The translations under genes and the position numbers were made by a program. Positions 54,061 to 63,979 of a stretch of 64,000 nucleotides of DNA are shown here, piece by piece. The notes beneath the pieces were generated by a model. It saw only the letters and a program-made list of their open reading frames with translations. It searched no databases and was not told where the DNA came from. The first letter of the stretch is position 1, and every line of letters starts with the position of its first letter. This DNA comes from Pukyongia sp963768085 (lineage in GTDB: Bacteria > Bacteroidota > Bacteroidia > Flavobacteriales > Flavobacteriaceae), in contig CAVYGO010000002.1 in NCBI GenBank assembly GCA_963768085.1, forward strand, positions 310,001 through 374,000. Direction: 5' to 3'.

Positions 54061-57000
54061 TCATTTAACCTGTTCCTTGATTTTGTTAAACTGAGTTTGT
54101 AAGACAAGAACTCGTTGCTCGGCATCCCTGCCCGGAACCTGATCGGCACTGCTTATCATATTCAGAAGATAACTTATTTGAGAAACCAACATTTGCTGTG
54201 GGTAGGCGCCTTCATCGTTCTTGAGTTGTTTTAAAACAGTCTCTACTTTTTCCAGGCGTTCCTTCTTAACCTTTGCTTTCTTCCCATCCAACTGCTTAGC
54301 TTCTTCTTCAAGTTCATTCTGCAGTTTTCTTGCTTCGGAAAGCAGATCGATCACCTTATTCTGAAGTGCCAATTGCTTTTCAATATCATTTTTGGATATA
54401 CCCTGTGCTTTAACCCGTGGATCCATCAACAGATCAAAGGACTGCTGAAAGGTTTCCTCTCCCACAATTAGCATAACAGAATACCTGCCGGGAGTCACCA
54501 TAGGTCCGTTCTTAAATCTTCTTTTTTCTTCCTTGGCCCAGGCACCTTTTTGTCGTAGATCCCAGAGAAATCGATTCATTCCAGGTTTCGACTCGAGTTT
54601 TTTGTCGACATAGCGGAAGGTCTGACTCAAATTCATATCCTCCACTTTTTCAACGGTAGATTTCAACTGGGTACTATCGCCAACGATACTGGCAACGGTC
54701 TCTCCTCGTTCGTTCAGGATCTCCAATTGAACTCCTCCACTGCCCGACTCAGGGATATAATAATCCATAATCACACCGGGCCTTGGATATTCCGGAAAGG
54801 AACCCCAGGTTGATTTTGGATAACGATAGCGAATGGTATTATCCGGTTTGAACAAAGCAGCATTGTCTGCTAAATTATTCACTTGAGATTGCCGAAGCGT
54901 TGTAATATTATCAAGTATCCAGAAACCACGGCCCATAGTGCTTATCACAAGGTCACCTCTGTGAATCTTTAGATCGGTAATAGGTGTTACCGGTAAATTC
55001 TGCTGAAACGCCTTCCAGCTTTCCCCGTCATCAAATGAAACAAAAACGCCATACTCGGTTCCGGCGAACAATAATCCAGCGCGGACAGGATCTTCCCTCA
55101 AAACCCGGGCGTTAAAATCGGATGGAATCCCTTCAGAAATCAGTGCCCAGCTTTCGCCATAGTTGCTGGTCTTATACAAATAAGGCTTTGAATCACCAAG
55201 CAAATGCCGGTCGACGGCCAGATATGCTGTTGCCGGGTCGAAATGTGATGGCTCGAGCGACTCTACCCGCCCGCCTTTTGGTAATTTTTTAGGTGTTATA
55301 TTCTTCCATGTCTTTCCGCCATCCCGGGTTAAGGACACGACTCCATCATTGGAACCAACCCAGATCAAGCCTTCCTTCAATGTAGACTCCCGGATAGAAT
55401 AGATCGTGCTATAATATTCTTCCCCGGTAATATCTCTAGTTATCGGGCTTCCTGAAATTACCTGTTTATCGGCTTCAAAGGCTGTTAGATCCGGTGAGAT
55501 CGTTTCCCAGGCCAATCCGTCATTTACCGTTTTATGAAGGAACTGAGAACCGTGATACACCACGTCCGGATCATGTGGTGACACATGAATGGGTGCTATA
55601 CGCTGAAAACGATATTCCAGATCTTTGGGGTTGTGTCCGTATATATTAGAAGCACCTACATAATACCCTTTTTCAGTTCCCGTGCGCTTATCAAAAACAC
55701 TAAATCGTCCCTTGCAGTTTGCATATACTATATTGTGATTCCCCGGCTTAGGTACTCCCGGACCTGTTTCACAGCCCCCTGTATTGATGATCCAGCCTTT
55801 TCCTGCATATTGAACAGAGCTGGGTGGAAAACTGGGTACTGCGATAGTTGATGAGTTATCCTGCATCCCTGCGTATAACCAATAGGGGTATTGATCGTCC
55901 ACTTCAACCTGGTACAATTCCGCTGTGGGCTGATTAAATTGCGTGGACCATGTCTTGCCTCCATTATGACTCACATTCGCGCCACCATCATTACATTGAA
56001 TAAGCAGATCCGTATTATTGGGATTGATCCATATATCATGGTTATCCCCATGTGGAACGCTCATTCGATCCCAGGTCTTGCCTCCGTCTAATGATTTTAA
56101 TAAAGGATTTGCGTTCGAGTAAACTATGTCGGGATTGGTGGGGTCCAGTTCAATGTTGGTGTAATAGAAAGGCCTATTCACCAGTCCTTTCTTATCGGAC
56201 ATTTGTTTAAATGATTTACCCTGGTCTGCCGATTTATAAAGCCCTCCTTCCTTCTCGGGAGCTTCGATCACTGCATACAGAATACTGGAATCTACCTTTG
56301 ATACGGCGAGATCGATCTTACCAATGAGACCTTCGGGCAATCCGTTTTTAAGTTTAACCCAGTCCTTTCCTCCGTTCACAGATTTATAAATTCCGCCTTC
56401 ATTATTATTTCCTCCGGATATGATCGTCCACGGTTTACGCTCCGCTTTCCAGGCGGCTGCGTAGACAATATTCGGGTTACCGGGAAGCAGTTCCAAATCT
56501 GAAAAACCTACCTTATCAGAAACAAACAACACTTTCTCCCAGGTTTTCCCACCATCAACAGTTTTATAAATCCCTCGTTCACTGTTCGCCCTGAAGGCGT
56601 TTCCTATGGCTGCGACCCATACAATATTATGATTAGTAGGATCTATTTCAACAGCGCCGATCTGACCTACATTTCTTAGTCCGATATGCTCCCAGGTCTT
56701 CCCGGCATCAATGGATTTATAAACACCTCTACCACTGATGACATTAGATCGCAACCCATCCGACCCGGTACCTACATAAACGATATTGGGATCGTTAGCG
56801 GATACCTCAATAGCGCCAATGGAAGGCGTTTCAAAAAATCCATCGGACACATTGTTCCAGGAAGTTCCGTAATCCTCCGATTTCCATACGCCGCCTCCGG
56901 TTGCTCCAAGATAGAAAGTACCAGGTTCCATAGGCGTTCCTGTTACCGTGGTAACTCGTCCCCCCCGTTCCGGCCCAACCGTTCGGTATTGTAAGGCTTC

Positions 57001-57075
57001 AAAATCCTGGGCTGATAGTGTGGTTGGAATACATAATAATAGGAGAATCTTAACAGAGATCGATCGAATATTCAT
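54061..57075 (-). CDS. Secreted VPS10/BNR-repeat beta-propeller protein (copy 1)
   Basis: This protein has about 1004 residues from ATG 57075 (MNIRSISVKILLLLCIPTTLSAQ). The body has many Asp-box/BNR repeats (GGGVWKSEDYGTSWNNVS, YKSIDAGKTWEHIG, YKTVDGGKTWEKVL) as in VPS10/sortilin-type ten-bladed propellers and is annotated in related genomes as glycosyl hydrolase-like. The C-terminal 180 residues hold a beta domain, then a coiled-coil (QLALQNKVIDLLSEARKLQNELEEEAKQL). No catalytic residues of a known glycosidase were identified. It is a paralogue of the gene at 59879. Confidence 0.88.
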   Translation of the reverse strand: MNIRSISVKILLLLCIPTTLSAQDFEALQYRTVGPERGGRVTTVTGTPMEPGTFYLGATGGGVWKSEDYGTSWNNVSDGFFETPSIGAIEVSANDPNIVYVGTGSDGLRSNVISGRGVYKSIDAGKTWEHIGLRNVGQIGAVEIDPTNHNIVWVAAIGNAFRANSERGIYKTVDGGKTWEKVLFVSDKVGFSDLELLPGNPNIVYAAAWKAERKPWTIISGGNNNEGGIYKSVNGGKDWVKLKNGLPEGLIGKIDLAVSKVDSSILYAVIEAPEKEGGLYKSADQGKSFKQMSDKKGLVNRPFYYTNIELDPTNPDIVYSNANPLLKSLDGGKTWDRMSVPHGDNHDIWINPNNTDLLIQCNDGGANVSHNGGKTWSTQFNQPTAELYQVEVDDQYPYWLYAGMQDNSSTIAVPSFPPSSVQYAGKGWIINTGGCETGPGVPKPGNHNIVYANCKGRFSVFDKRTGTEKGYYVGASNIYGHNPKDLEYRFQRIAPIHVSPHDPDVVYHGSQFLHKTVNDGLAWETISPDLTAFEADKQVISGSPITRDITGEEYYSTIYSIRESTLKEGLIWVGSNDGVVSLTRDGGKTWKNITPKKLPKGGRVESLEPSHFDPATAYLAVDRHLLGDSKPYLYKTSNYGESWALISEGIPSDFNARVLREDPVRAGLLFAGTEYGVFVSFDDGESWKAFQQNLPVTPITDLKIHRGDLVISTMGRGFWILDNITTLRQSQVNNLADNAALFKPDNTIRYRYPKSTWGSFPEYPRPGVIMDYYIPESGSGGVQLEILNERGETVASIVGDSTQLKSTVEKVEDMNLSQTFRYVDKKLESKPGMNRFLWDLRQKGAWAKEEKRRFKNGPMVTPGRYSVMLIVGEETFQQSFDLLMDPRVKAQGISKNDIEKQLALQNKVIDLLSEARKLQNELEEEAKQLDGKKAKVKKERLEKVETVLKQLKNDEGAYPQQMLVSQISYLLNMISSADQVPGRDAEQRVLVLQTQFNKIKEQVK

Positions 57076-57183
57076 AGAACGCAATGTGGGTTGATTAGCG
57101 TTTAAAGATAATTAAAAATTCATGCTTCAAATACGGTTTTATCTCATCCCTTATTTCAGGCACCTCATTATTCTTCAGAATAT

Positions 57184-57208
57184 AAAAGGGAGCCGAAGCT
57201 CCCCTTTT
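57184..57208 (-). terminator. Terminator with UUCG tetraloop after the 57232 gene
   Basis: On the minus strand AAAAGGGGAGC, loop TTCG, GCTCCCTTTT (one bulged G) forms a stable hairpin with a T-run. It lies 24 bp after the stop. Confidence 0.85.
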
Positions 57209-57231
57209 AAAAATGAATGACTCAATCAATA

Positions 57232-59490
57232 CTATTCAGGCTCCAGTGCAAATGCAGCTAATCTGGAGGCATCATAGGCATTGATCTCATTATTACCATT
57301 GATCGCCAGCGCATTCACGTATAAATATTCTGCGAATGCTGCCTTACCCTCAGAGGTACAAATTCCGAGGAGATCAGCGGGTGTAAAGGTTCGGGTATAC
57401 TCGCTGAAACTATTTCTGGAGTAACCCACACCATCGTTCGTATTAGCATCTCCTATCACCATGCCTGTGGCATTGGTCTTGCCCGACTGTGTGGAATCGC
57501 TGCAGGTTCCTTTTTGAACCGTAAAGTTTAAATCGGCAAAATTATTAGGATGATAGGCTCTGAACTTAATTTCAATGTTCGATGTAGGAGTGTATGGAAC
57601 AAAACCACAACAGGTCGGATTCTTCTCAACACCGTTTACCTTGATCTTTGAAATTAGGGCTGTACACTGGCTGTTATCCAGTCGCATTACCATTTTAAAG
57701 GCATTACATGTACCCGGCCCGCTATTTCTTAGATTTACCGATGGAGCTAGCACCGATGGAGCAAAGGTATTGTAATGAGGTACCTGGAACAGCTCATCTG
57801 GAATGTTCGTTACCTTGTTTCCGTTCTTATCGAAGAGTTCCAGGGTAAATTCATACAATCCGTCGCCTTCCAGATTCGAATCGAAGGAAATGGTCCATGT
57901 ATCTCTCGACTGCCATTTAGCATTCGCCTCCGTAGCGTTAAATGGTGCATCGGTTGGAGATGGTGTAGGAATCTGGTAAAGTCCAGTTTCGGTACCTACA
58001 TCCACAGGTCCGAGCTTTTCATTGCTATAGCCTATATGCGTAAATCCGTCGCCTCCAATAAAAGTGTAGGAATACAACTTATAGGCTGGATTTCCTACGG
58101 GAGTTTCGGCTCCAAAGGCTAAGGACAGATCTCCGTGTTTTACTTTTCGGTACGACCATCGATAATAGGTGTATTCATTGCTGCGAACCGCATCACTGAA
58201 TTGCACTTTAAAGTATAACTTACTTCCGAAAGGCCTTCTGTAATTGCCACTTCCTTCAAATCTGTCGGTAAGTCCCTGCCTGTTCAGTAATTCACCTTGA
58301 ATTGGCGCGCCTGTTACATTATTTTGCTCAATATGGGACACACTTGTACCAGACCTAATGGTCTTCACCCAAATGACCTTCCCATCCAGATCGGTGGCAC
58401 AATCCCACTCTACCCGTGGATCAGTGACATTGATATTCACATGAAGTCCGCAAGGGTAATTCCAATAGATATTACAAGGTAATGGTGGTTTGTAAACCGT
58501 TTCCCACTGGCCATCGATAAATGCTTCCACCCAGAAATAAAGATCTGGATGATCTCCAAAGAGACTATAGATGATATTGGTATCAAAATCCCCGTTCTCA
58601 TCCGTATAGACCACTTTTATTTCATCACATTTATAAAAATAAGGCCATATCCATGGTGTTATACAGAATATAGGATGAAATAGTTTGAAATTTTCCAAAA
58701 TAGTCTCCCTGATCGTTGCCGGGTTCCTGGTTTGAAGCAAGCTAACTATTTGCTGGTTGCTTTGAATAGCCCTGCTACTCTTTTCAGGGTTTAGTGAGGT
58801 TTGTTCCATGCTCGTTTCTGAAACCTCCTGTCTTTCGAAACTTGTGGCCTCGAAGATATGGTCGATATTTCGTGTTATCGGAGGAAGCACAGGATCCGGG
58901 AAGGGTGGAAATGGTGGTATCTTTTCCACTGGAACAGGAAACGGAATCTTCGGACGTAGCACCAGGTCCGGGATCTTCACCAGAATATCGTCCGGTATCC
59001 TTGGCAACAACCAAATCAGCCTGTCCACTTCACAAATATGAACTCTAACATTGCAGAGTCCTTTGCGATCTGTATATCCGCTAATATCAAAATTCTTGGA
59101 TACATTACCTTTTACACGGCACTTTCTTATCCACCAGAAATTGATGTAAAGATCCGGTATAGGCAGGATCTCAAATCCTCCCTGAATTGTTTGCTTTACT
59201 ACCGGATCATAGGCTTTATGCCTATTAATTAAGGTATCGTAATTACTTTCGGCTTTAATCTCCTTTCTGTTTGGAGCCAACAGTAATTTAAATTCCCCTG
59301 GCTTACAATTTCCCGTCTTGAAAACGGCCTGGTCTTTCTTAACCAAAGTTCTTTCCAGTAATTCCTTCTTATTATTGAATAATAAGGCAAGAAATTCTTT
59401 GGGTTCTTCATCCACTTTTTCACCGGGGCGAATATGGATCGTTAGATTTTCTTTGTAACCTCCTTTTTGAGGTTCATTCTTTGCTTTCAT
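57232..59490 (-). CDS. Large leaderless multidomain protein, unknown function
   Basis: This protein has about 752 residues from ATG 59490 (MKAKNEPQKGGYKENLTIHI); the frame to 59538 is not needed. It lacks a signal peptide. The N-terminal roughly 150 residues look like transthyretin/carboxypeptidase-regulatory-like beta domains (GYTDRKGLCNVRVHICEVDRLIW), followed by a Pro-rich linker (PFPVPVEKIPPFPPFPDPV), several beta domains with paired Cys, and a C-terminal Asn/Asp-rich helix region (NGNNEINAYDASRLAAF) that looks like a dockerin-type calcium loop. It is flanked by two BNR-propeller genes. No enzymatic motif was found. Its domain style and missing leader resemble the S8 and M14-VWA proteins at 21231-26851. 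Confidence 0.7.
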   Translation of the reverse strand: MKAKNEPQKGGYKENLTIHIRPGEKVDEEPKEFLALLFNNKKELLERTLVKKDQAVFKTGNCKPGEFKLLLAPNRKEIKAESNYDTLINRHKAYDPVVKQTIQGGFEILPIPDLYINFWWIRKCRVKGNVSKNFDISGYTDRKGLCNVRVHICEVDRLIWLLPRIPDDILVKIPDLVLRPKIPFPVPVEKIPPFPPFPDPVLPPITRNIDHIFEATSFERQEVSETSMEQTSLNPEKSSRAIQSNQQIVSLLQTRNPATIRETILENFKLFHPIFCITPWIWPYFYKCDEIKVVYTDENGDFDTNIIYSLFGDHPDLYFWVEAFIDGQWETVYKPPLPCNIYWNYPCGLHVNINVTDPRVEWDCATDLDGKVIWVKTIRSGTSVSHIEQNNVTGAPIQGELLNRQGLTDRFEGSGNYRRPFGSKLYFKVQFSDAVRSNEYTYYRWSYRKVKHGDLSLAFGAETPVGNPAYKLYSYTFIGGDGFTHIGYSNEKLGPVDVGTETGLYQIPTPSPTDAPFNATEANAKWQSRDTWTISFDSNLEGDGLYEFTLELFDKNGNKVTNIPDELFQVPHYNTFAPSVLAPSVNLRNSGPGTCNAFKMVMRLDNSQCTALISKIKVNGVEKNPTCCGFVPYTPTSNIEIKFRAYHPNNFADLNFTVQKGTCSDSTQSGKTNATGMVIGDANTNDGVGYSRNSFSEYTRTFTPADLLGICTSEGKAAFAEYLYVNALAINGNNEINAYDASRLAAFALEPE

Positions 59491-59538
59491 AATCTGTTTG
59501 ATTTTAGATAGGTATCTCGTAGGTAGTACCATATGCAT

Positions 59539-59878
59539 ACTCTTGAGACCCCGTAATTAATAAATAGATTTAGGGTTTGTAGTCCTCGGCAATTCTACCT
59601 TATGCAGCTACTGTATATTCCGGGATTAAAACGAGCTAAGCGTCAGGAAAAACCCGAAGTGAGGTAGATTTGATTTAGGCTATAATAAAGTTAACTGTTT
59701 CTTTATCAACACATAAGAGGTATATCACCCATTTATACACCGTATTTTTCCTGTAGAAAAAAGGGGTTTATCACTAAGTCGTGGATGTGTTTTAAGCTTA
59801 GTTGGATTGCAACTCTTTTAATGTATACTCACTTATTCCTTCAATTCTCGTATTTTTAAACTTCTAAATTTTATCCGA
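59539..59878. other. Intergenic region between divergent large genes
   Basis: No gene is recognised. The 340-bp AT-rich region between divergent genes must contain both promoters. No clear TAnnTTTG box was found. Confidence 0.45.
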
Positions 59879-62800
59879 ATGAAACTAACAACCACCCTAT
59901 TCGTATCATTACTCACAACACTTACTCTTTTCGGTCAGGAAGCCAATGAATATTTTTCATCCATGAAATACCGTAACATAGGTCCGTATCGTGGCGGTCG
60001 TTCTGTAGCTGCCACAGGTGTGGTCGATAATCCTCTTACCTATTATATGGGCACTACGGGTGGTGGTTTGTGGAAGACCGAAGATGCGGGCGCACATTGG
60101 AAGAACATTAGTGACGGCTTCTTTAAAACAGGTTCAGTAGGTGCAGTGGCCGTTTCAGAAAGTAATCCGAATATTGTGTATTGCGGAATGGGCGAACATG
60201 CAATCCGTGGCGTGATGACCTCCTATGGTGATGGAGTGTACAAGTCGAACGATGGAGGAAAAACTTGGGTTCATATGGGTTTAACAGCTACAGAGCAGAT
60301 CTCCAGAATCGTGATTCATCCCACCAACCCCGATATCGTATATGTGGCAGCACAGGGAAAATACCCAAGTGCTACCACCGAAAGAGGGGTCTATAAATCG
60401 ACAGATGGGGGTGCGACGTGGAAAAAAACCTTATATGTGAATTCCTTTGCAGGAGCTTCGGAACTATCGATAGATTATAATAACCCTAATGTATTATATG
60501 CGGCGCTCTGGCATCACCAGAGGACTCCCTGGAAAATGATCAGTGGCGGTGAAGGCAGCGGACTCTATAAATCGACGGATGCCGGTGAAACATGGGAACG
60601 GCTTGAAAATGGCCTTCCGAAGGAAATGGGGAAAATGGCGATATCAGTTTGCCGAAGTAATAGTGACAAAGTATATGCGCTGATCGAAAGCGATTCACAA
60701 ACCGACCAGAGTGGATTATATGTTTCCAACAACGCGGGGAAAAGCTGGTCGCAGGCAAGTGGTGATAACCGACTTACCCAACGCGCGTGGTACTACACGG
60801 AGGTTTTTACCGATCCCAATGATGACGAAACAGTGTATGTGCTCAGCGCCCCTGCCCTGCGTTCCAAAGACTCAGGGAAGACCTGGGAGCGAATTACAGG
60901 CACTCATGGAGACTATCATGACTTATGGATTAATCCGAATAATTCCAAAAATATGGTAATCGCTAATGACGGAGGTGCTGCGATCTCCTTTAATTTTGGA
61001 AAAAGCTGGTCCGCCCAGGATATCATGCCTACGGCACAATTCTACCGAATCAATACCGACAATCTATATCCCTATAATATCTATGGAGGGCAACAAGATA
61101 ACAGCTCTGTGAGAATTGCCAGTATGAGTATGGGTAACTACAGCATTTCTGAAAGCGATTGGACCCGGGCTGCCGGTGGAGAGAGTGCTTTCCTGGCTTT
61201 TGATAAAAACGACCCCCTAGTAACCATTGGAGGTAGTTATCTAGGCACTATAGAAGTACTTCACATGAAAACCAAAGCCAGTAATAAGATCATGGCTGCT
61301 CCTATACAGTACCTGGGTAAAGCTGCCCGTGATATGCGATACCTTTATAATTGGAACGCCCCTATTATCTGGTCACAACATGAACCAAATACTATATATC
61401 ACTGTGCGCAACTGGTTTTGAAATCGACCGATATGGGTAAAACCTGGACAGAAATTTCACCCGATCTAACCCGTAATCTGGACGAGAAACAAGGTAAAGG
61501 TGGTGGCCCGTATACCAATGAGGCCGTGGGAGCCGAAAATTATGGAACGATCAGTTATATGGTGGAATCTCAACACGAAAAAGGTGTTTTTTATACGGGC
61601 AGTGACGATGGCTATGTGCACATCACTCGTGACAATGGACAAAGCTGGCAAAATATTACACCAAAGAACCTGAGTGAAACGCTGGTGAATGCTATCGAGG
61701 TCTCCCCTCATGATCCGGCTACCGTCTACATCGCGACTACTAGATATAAGTTAGGAGATTATTCACCTTCCTTGTATAAAAGCATCGATTATGGAAAGAC
61801 CTGGAAGAACATAAGTTCCGGAATACCCAATGGTGCCTACACACGAGTAGTTCGGGAAGATGAATTAAAAAAAGGATTATTGTATGCTGGTACTGAAATG
61901 GGTGTCTATATTTCTTTCAACAATGGTAGATCCTGGGAATCTTTTCAACGCAACCTTCCCATCACTCCGGTCACAGATCTGAAAGTTCATGATAATGACT
62001 TGGTGGTGGCTACTTCGGGTAGGTCTTTCTGGATACTTGATAATCTTTCGCTACTATCACAATATGATCAAAACAAGAATTCAGCAAAGCTATATGAGCC
62101 GGAATCGATCTTCTATGGAAACTGGGGTAGTTCGTTAAGCGGGAACAACGACAACTTTACTGGGATGCAGGATTTTGTGGGAATTAATCCGGCCAATGGT
62201 GTGGAATTGTACTACTACCTCCCTGAAATTCCGGAGGAATCGGAACTTACTATGACCGTCACTGACGCTAGCGGAAAAGTGATCAACAGCTATAGTTCAA
62301 AAAAAGATGAAAATTTCATTCCACATAATGGCGGGAGTGCTCCTCGCGCTCCAACATTATCATATAAAAAAGGCCTGAATCGCTTTGTGTGGAATATGCG
62401 CCATGAGATAGTGGCCGGAGTACCGGGTGTTTATATTGAAGCCGGGTTCAGAGGTCATAAGGTCATTCCGGGAACTTATACTTTTACTTTTAATTACAAT
62501 AGCCAAACCCTTACAAAACAAGCTGTTATAAATCCAAACCCTAAATATAACGTCTCCCCTTCCGCGTATCAGGAATACGATACTTTTATGAGTGAAATAG
62601 AGGCTAATGTTACCGAAATGCATGACATGGTCAATTTATTGAAAAAGGCCGAAACGGAAATTACCAATCTTTTAAAAGAATTCAAAAAGGAGGGCAAACA
62701 CACCAACATTGTTTCGGAAGGAGAAGTCCTGGTGAAAGAATTGAAAAGTTGGGATGAGGATATGGTTCAACGTAAATCGAAGGCTTATGATGATGTGGAA

Positions 62801-63019
62801 AATTTCGAGAATAAATTCACCGCGGAGTATTTATTCCTTATGAATCAGACTGACAGTAGTCTCCCGAGGGTAAATCAATCCAATAAGGATCGTAAAACTG
62901 AACTTGATTCCCAATGGAAGGCATTACGAGCTACCGGAAGTTCTTTCCTGAAAACAAAACTCCCAGATTATAATAAAAAGTTATGGGATACGGGATATGG
63001 AGCGATAAGCCTGGAATAG
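59879..63019 (+). CDS. Secreted VPS10/BNR-repeat beta-propeller protein (copy 2)
   Basis: This 1046-residue paralogue of the gene at 54061 has signal peptide MKLTTTLFVSLLTTLTLFG, then YRNIGPYRGGRSVAATGV and the same opening motif GGGLWKTEDAGAHWKNIS, followed by Asp-box repeats (YKSNDGGKTWVHMG, YKSTDGGATWKKTL, YKSTDAGETWERLE) and the VATSGRSFWILDNLS segment also seen in copy 1. The C-terminal 170 residues contain a coiled-coil (VNLLKKAETEITNLLKEF). It probably forms a large exported propeller, perhaps binding or processing peptides or glycans. The 3' end overlaps a truncated gene on the other strand. Confidence 0.88.
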   Translation: MKLTTTLFVSLLTTLTLFGQEANEYFSSMKYRNIGPYRGGRSVAATGVVDNPLTYYMGTTGGGLWKTEDAGAHWKNISDGFFKTGSVGAVAVSESNPNIVYCGMGEHAIRGVMTSYGDGVYKSNDGGKTWVHMGLTATEQISRIVIHPTNPDIVYVAAQGKYPSATTERGVYKSTDGGATWKKTLYVNSFAGASELSIDYNNPNVLYAALWHHQRTPWKMISGGEGSGLYKSTDAGETWERLENGLPKEMGKMAISVCRSNSDKVYALIESDSQTDQSGLYVSNNAGKSWSQASGDNRLTQRAWYYTEVFTDPNDDETVYVLSAPALRSKDSGKTWERITGTHGDYHDLWINPNNSKNMVIANDGGAAISFNFGKSWSAQDIMPTAQFYRINTDNLYPYNIYGGQQDNSSVRIASMSMGNYSISESDWTRAAGGESAFLAFDKNDPLVTIGGSYLGTIEVLHMKTKASNKIMAAPIQYLGKAARDMRYLYNWNAPIIWSQHEPNTIYHCAQLVLKSTDMGKTWTEISPDLTRNLDEKQGKGGGPYTNEAVGAENYGTISYMVESQHEKGVFYTGSDDGYVHITRDNGQSWQNITPKNLSETLVNAIEVSPHDPATVYIATTRYKLGDYSPSLYKSIDYGKTWKNISSGIPNGAYTRVVREDELKKGLLYAGTEMGVYISFNNGRSWESFQRNLPITPVTDLKVHDNDLVVATSGRSFWILDNLSLLSQYDQNKNSAKLYEPESIFYGNWGSSLSGNNDNFTGMQDFVGINPANGVELYYYLPEIPEESELTMTVTDASGKVINSYSSKKDENFIPHNGGSAPRAPTLSYKKGLNRFVWNMRHEIVAGVPGVYIEAGFRGHKVIPGTYTFTFNYNSQTLTKQAVINPNPKYNVSPSAYQEYDTFMSEIEANVTEMHDMVNLLKKAETEITNLLKEFKKEGKHTNIVSEGEVLVKELKSWDEDMVQRKSKAYDDVENFENKFTAEYLFLMNQTDSSLPRVNQSNKDRKTELDSQWKALRATGSSFLKTKLPDYNKKLWDTGYGAISLE

Positions 63020-63303
63020 AATGGATTGGCTGCTGCGTTAAGCGACTTACATTTTATAAAAGCAAGTTGAAACTCCGTCTCTGTATCGTTTACCTCTCTG
63101 GCATATGCAAATCCTTCCCTTAAATATCTCCTGAACATTGTGGAGTCTTTCTGCAGGGAATAGTTGGTTATAGCCTTGTAGGCATCGTACTTAGCTTTAC
63201 TATCTTCGGAAGATATTATCACCTGTTTAAGACTATCTACATTTTGCCCGTAAAATTGCGCAGATATAAGAAATAGCGCTGCATAAAAGATCAACTTTGC
63301 CAT
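62968..63303 (-). pseudogene. Truncated exported TPR protein
   Basis: The ORF starts at ATG 63303 with a signal peptide (MAKLIFYAALFLISAQFYGQ) and a TPR-like start, DSLKQVIISSEDSKAKYDAYKAITNYSL. After about 95 residues it runs into the antisense of the BNR gene end and finishes without the repeats expected in such proteins (TPR histidine kinases or regulators). It is best seen as the 5' remnant of a longer gene whose 3' part was lost at about 63020. Confidence 0.55.
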
Positions 63304-63484
63304 GGAATATTCTTGTGGCTAATTTATGATTCTTTCGTTGTTCAATCAAAGAATTGTATTCAGGAATTTGTCCTTCAGTTACTTAAGATCACAACAGCTA
63401 TCAATGTTTATATCTTTCGCTTAAACCTGACCCTGATCATTGCGCTACAAATCATGCTGACATATCTTGATGCGTTAATCAATA

Positions 63485-63979
63485 ATGTACTATGCAATGG
63501 TAACTGCAATATCTAACATCAGAATTGCGGACCTGCCAAAACGTACGTTGGCATATGTCCGTAACGTAGGCCCATACATGGGTGATACCGAACTTTTTGG
63601 CCGACTTTTCAATCAGGTAATGGAATGGGCTGCGCCCAAAGGCCACATGACCGAGAAGACTGAAGCGATCAGTGTCTACCACGACGATCCTTATATCGTA
63701 CCGATAGAACAACAACGTATAAGTGTTGGTTTTACTGTTCCGGAAGGAACCAGGGTAACCGACAAAATAAGGATCATGGAAATCCCCGCCGGAAAATATG
63801 TGGTTGGATCGTACGAACTACTTCCGCACGAATATGGCGATGCATGGATGGAGGTTCATAACTTCATTAGATCCGAAGCTATAGAAACCACAGATCTCAA
63901 CTTCGAATTATATAAGAACGATCCGGAAACACATCCGGAAGGCAGACATATGGTCGATATCTGCATTCGAATGAAATAG
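63485..63979 (+). CDS. GyrI-like effector-binding-domain protein
   Basis: This 164-residue protein (ATG 63485; ATG 63497 also possible) has the GyrI/AraC-effector-binding fold: IADLPKRTLAYVRNVGPYMGD, SVYHDDPYIVPIEQQRISVGFTV, IMEIPAGKYVVGSYELLPHEYGDAWMEV, and ETHPEGRHMVDICIRM. Stand-alone forms bind small hydrophobic molecules or act as gyrase inhibitors. No DNA-binding domain is fused. Confidence 0.88.
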   Translation: MYYAMVTAISNIRIADLPKRTLAYVRNVGPYMGDTELFGRLFNQVMEWAAPKGHMTEKTEAISVYHDDPYIVPIEQQRISVGFTVPEGTRVTDKIRIMEIPAGKYVVGSYELLPHEYGDAWMEVHNFIRSEAIETTDLNFELYKNDPETHPEGRHMVDICIRMK

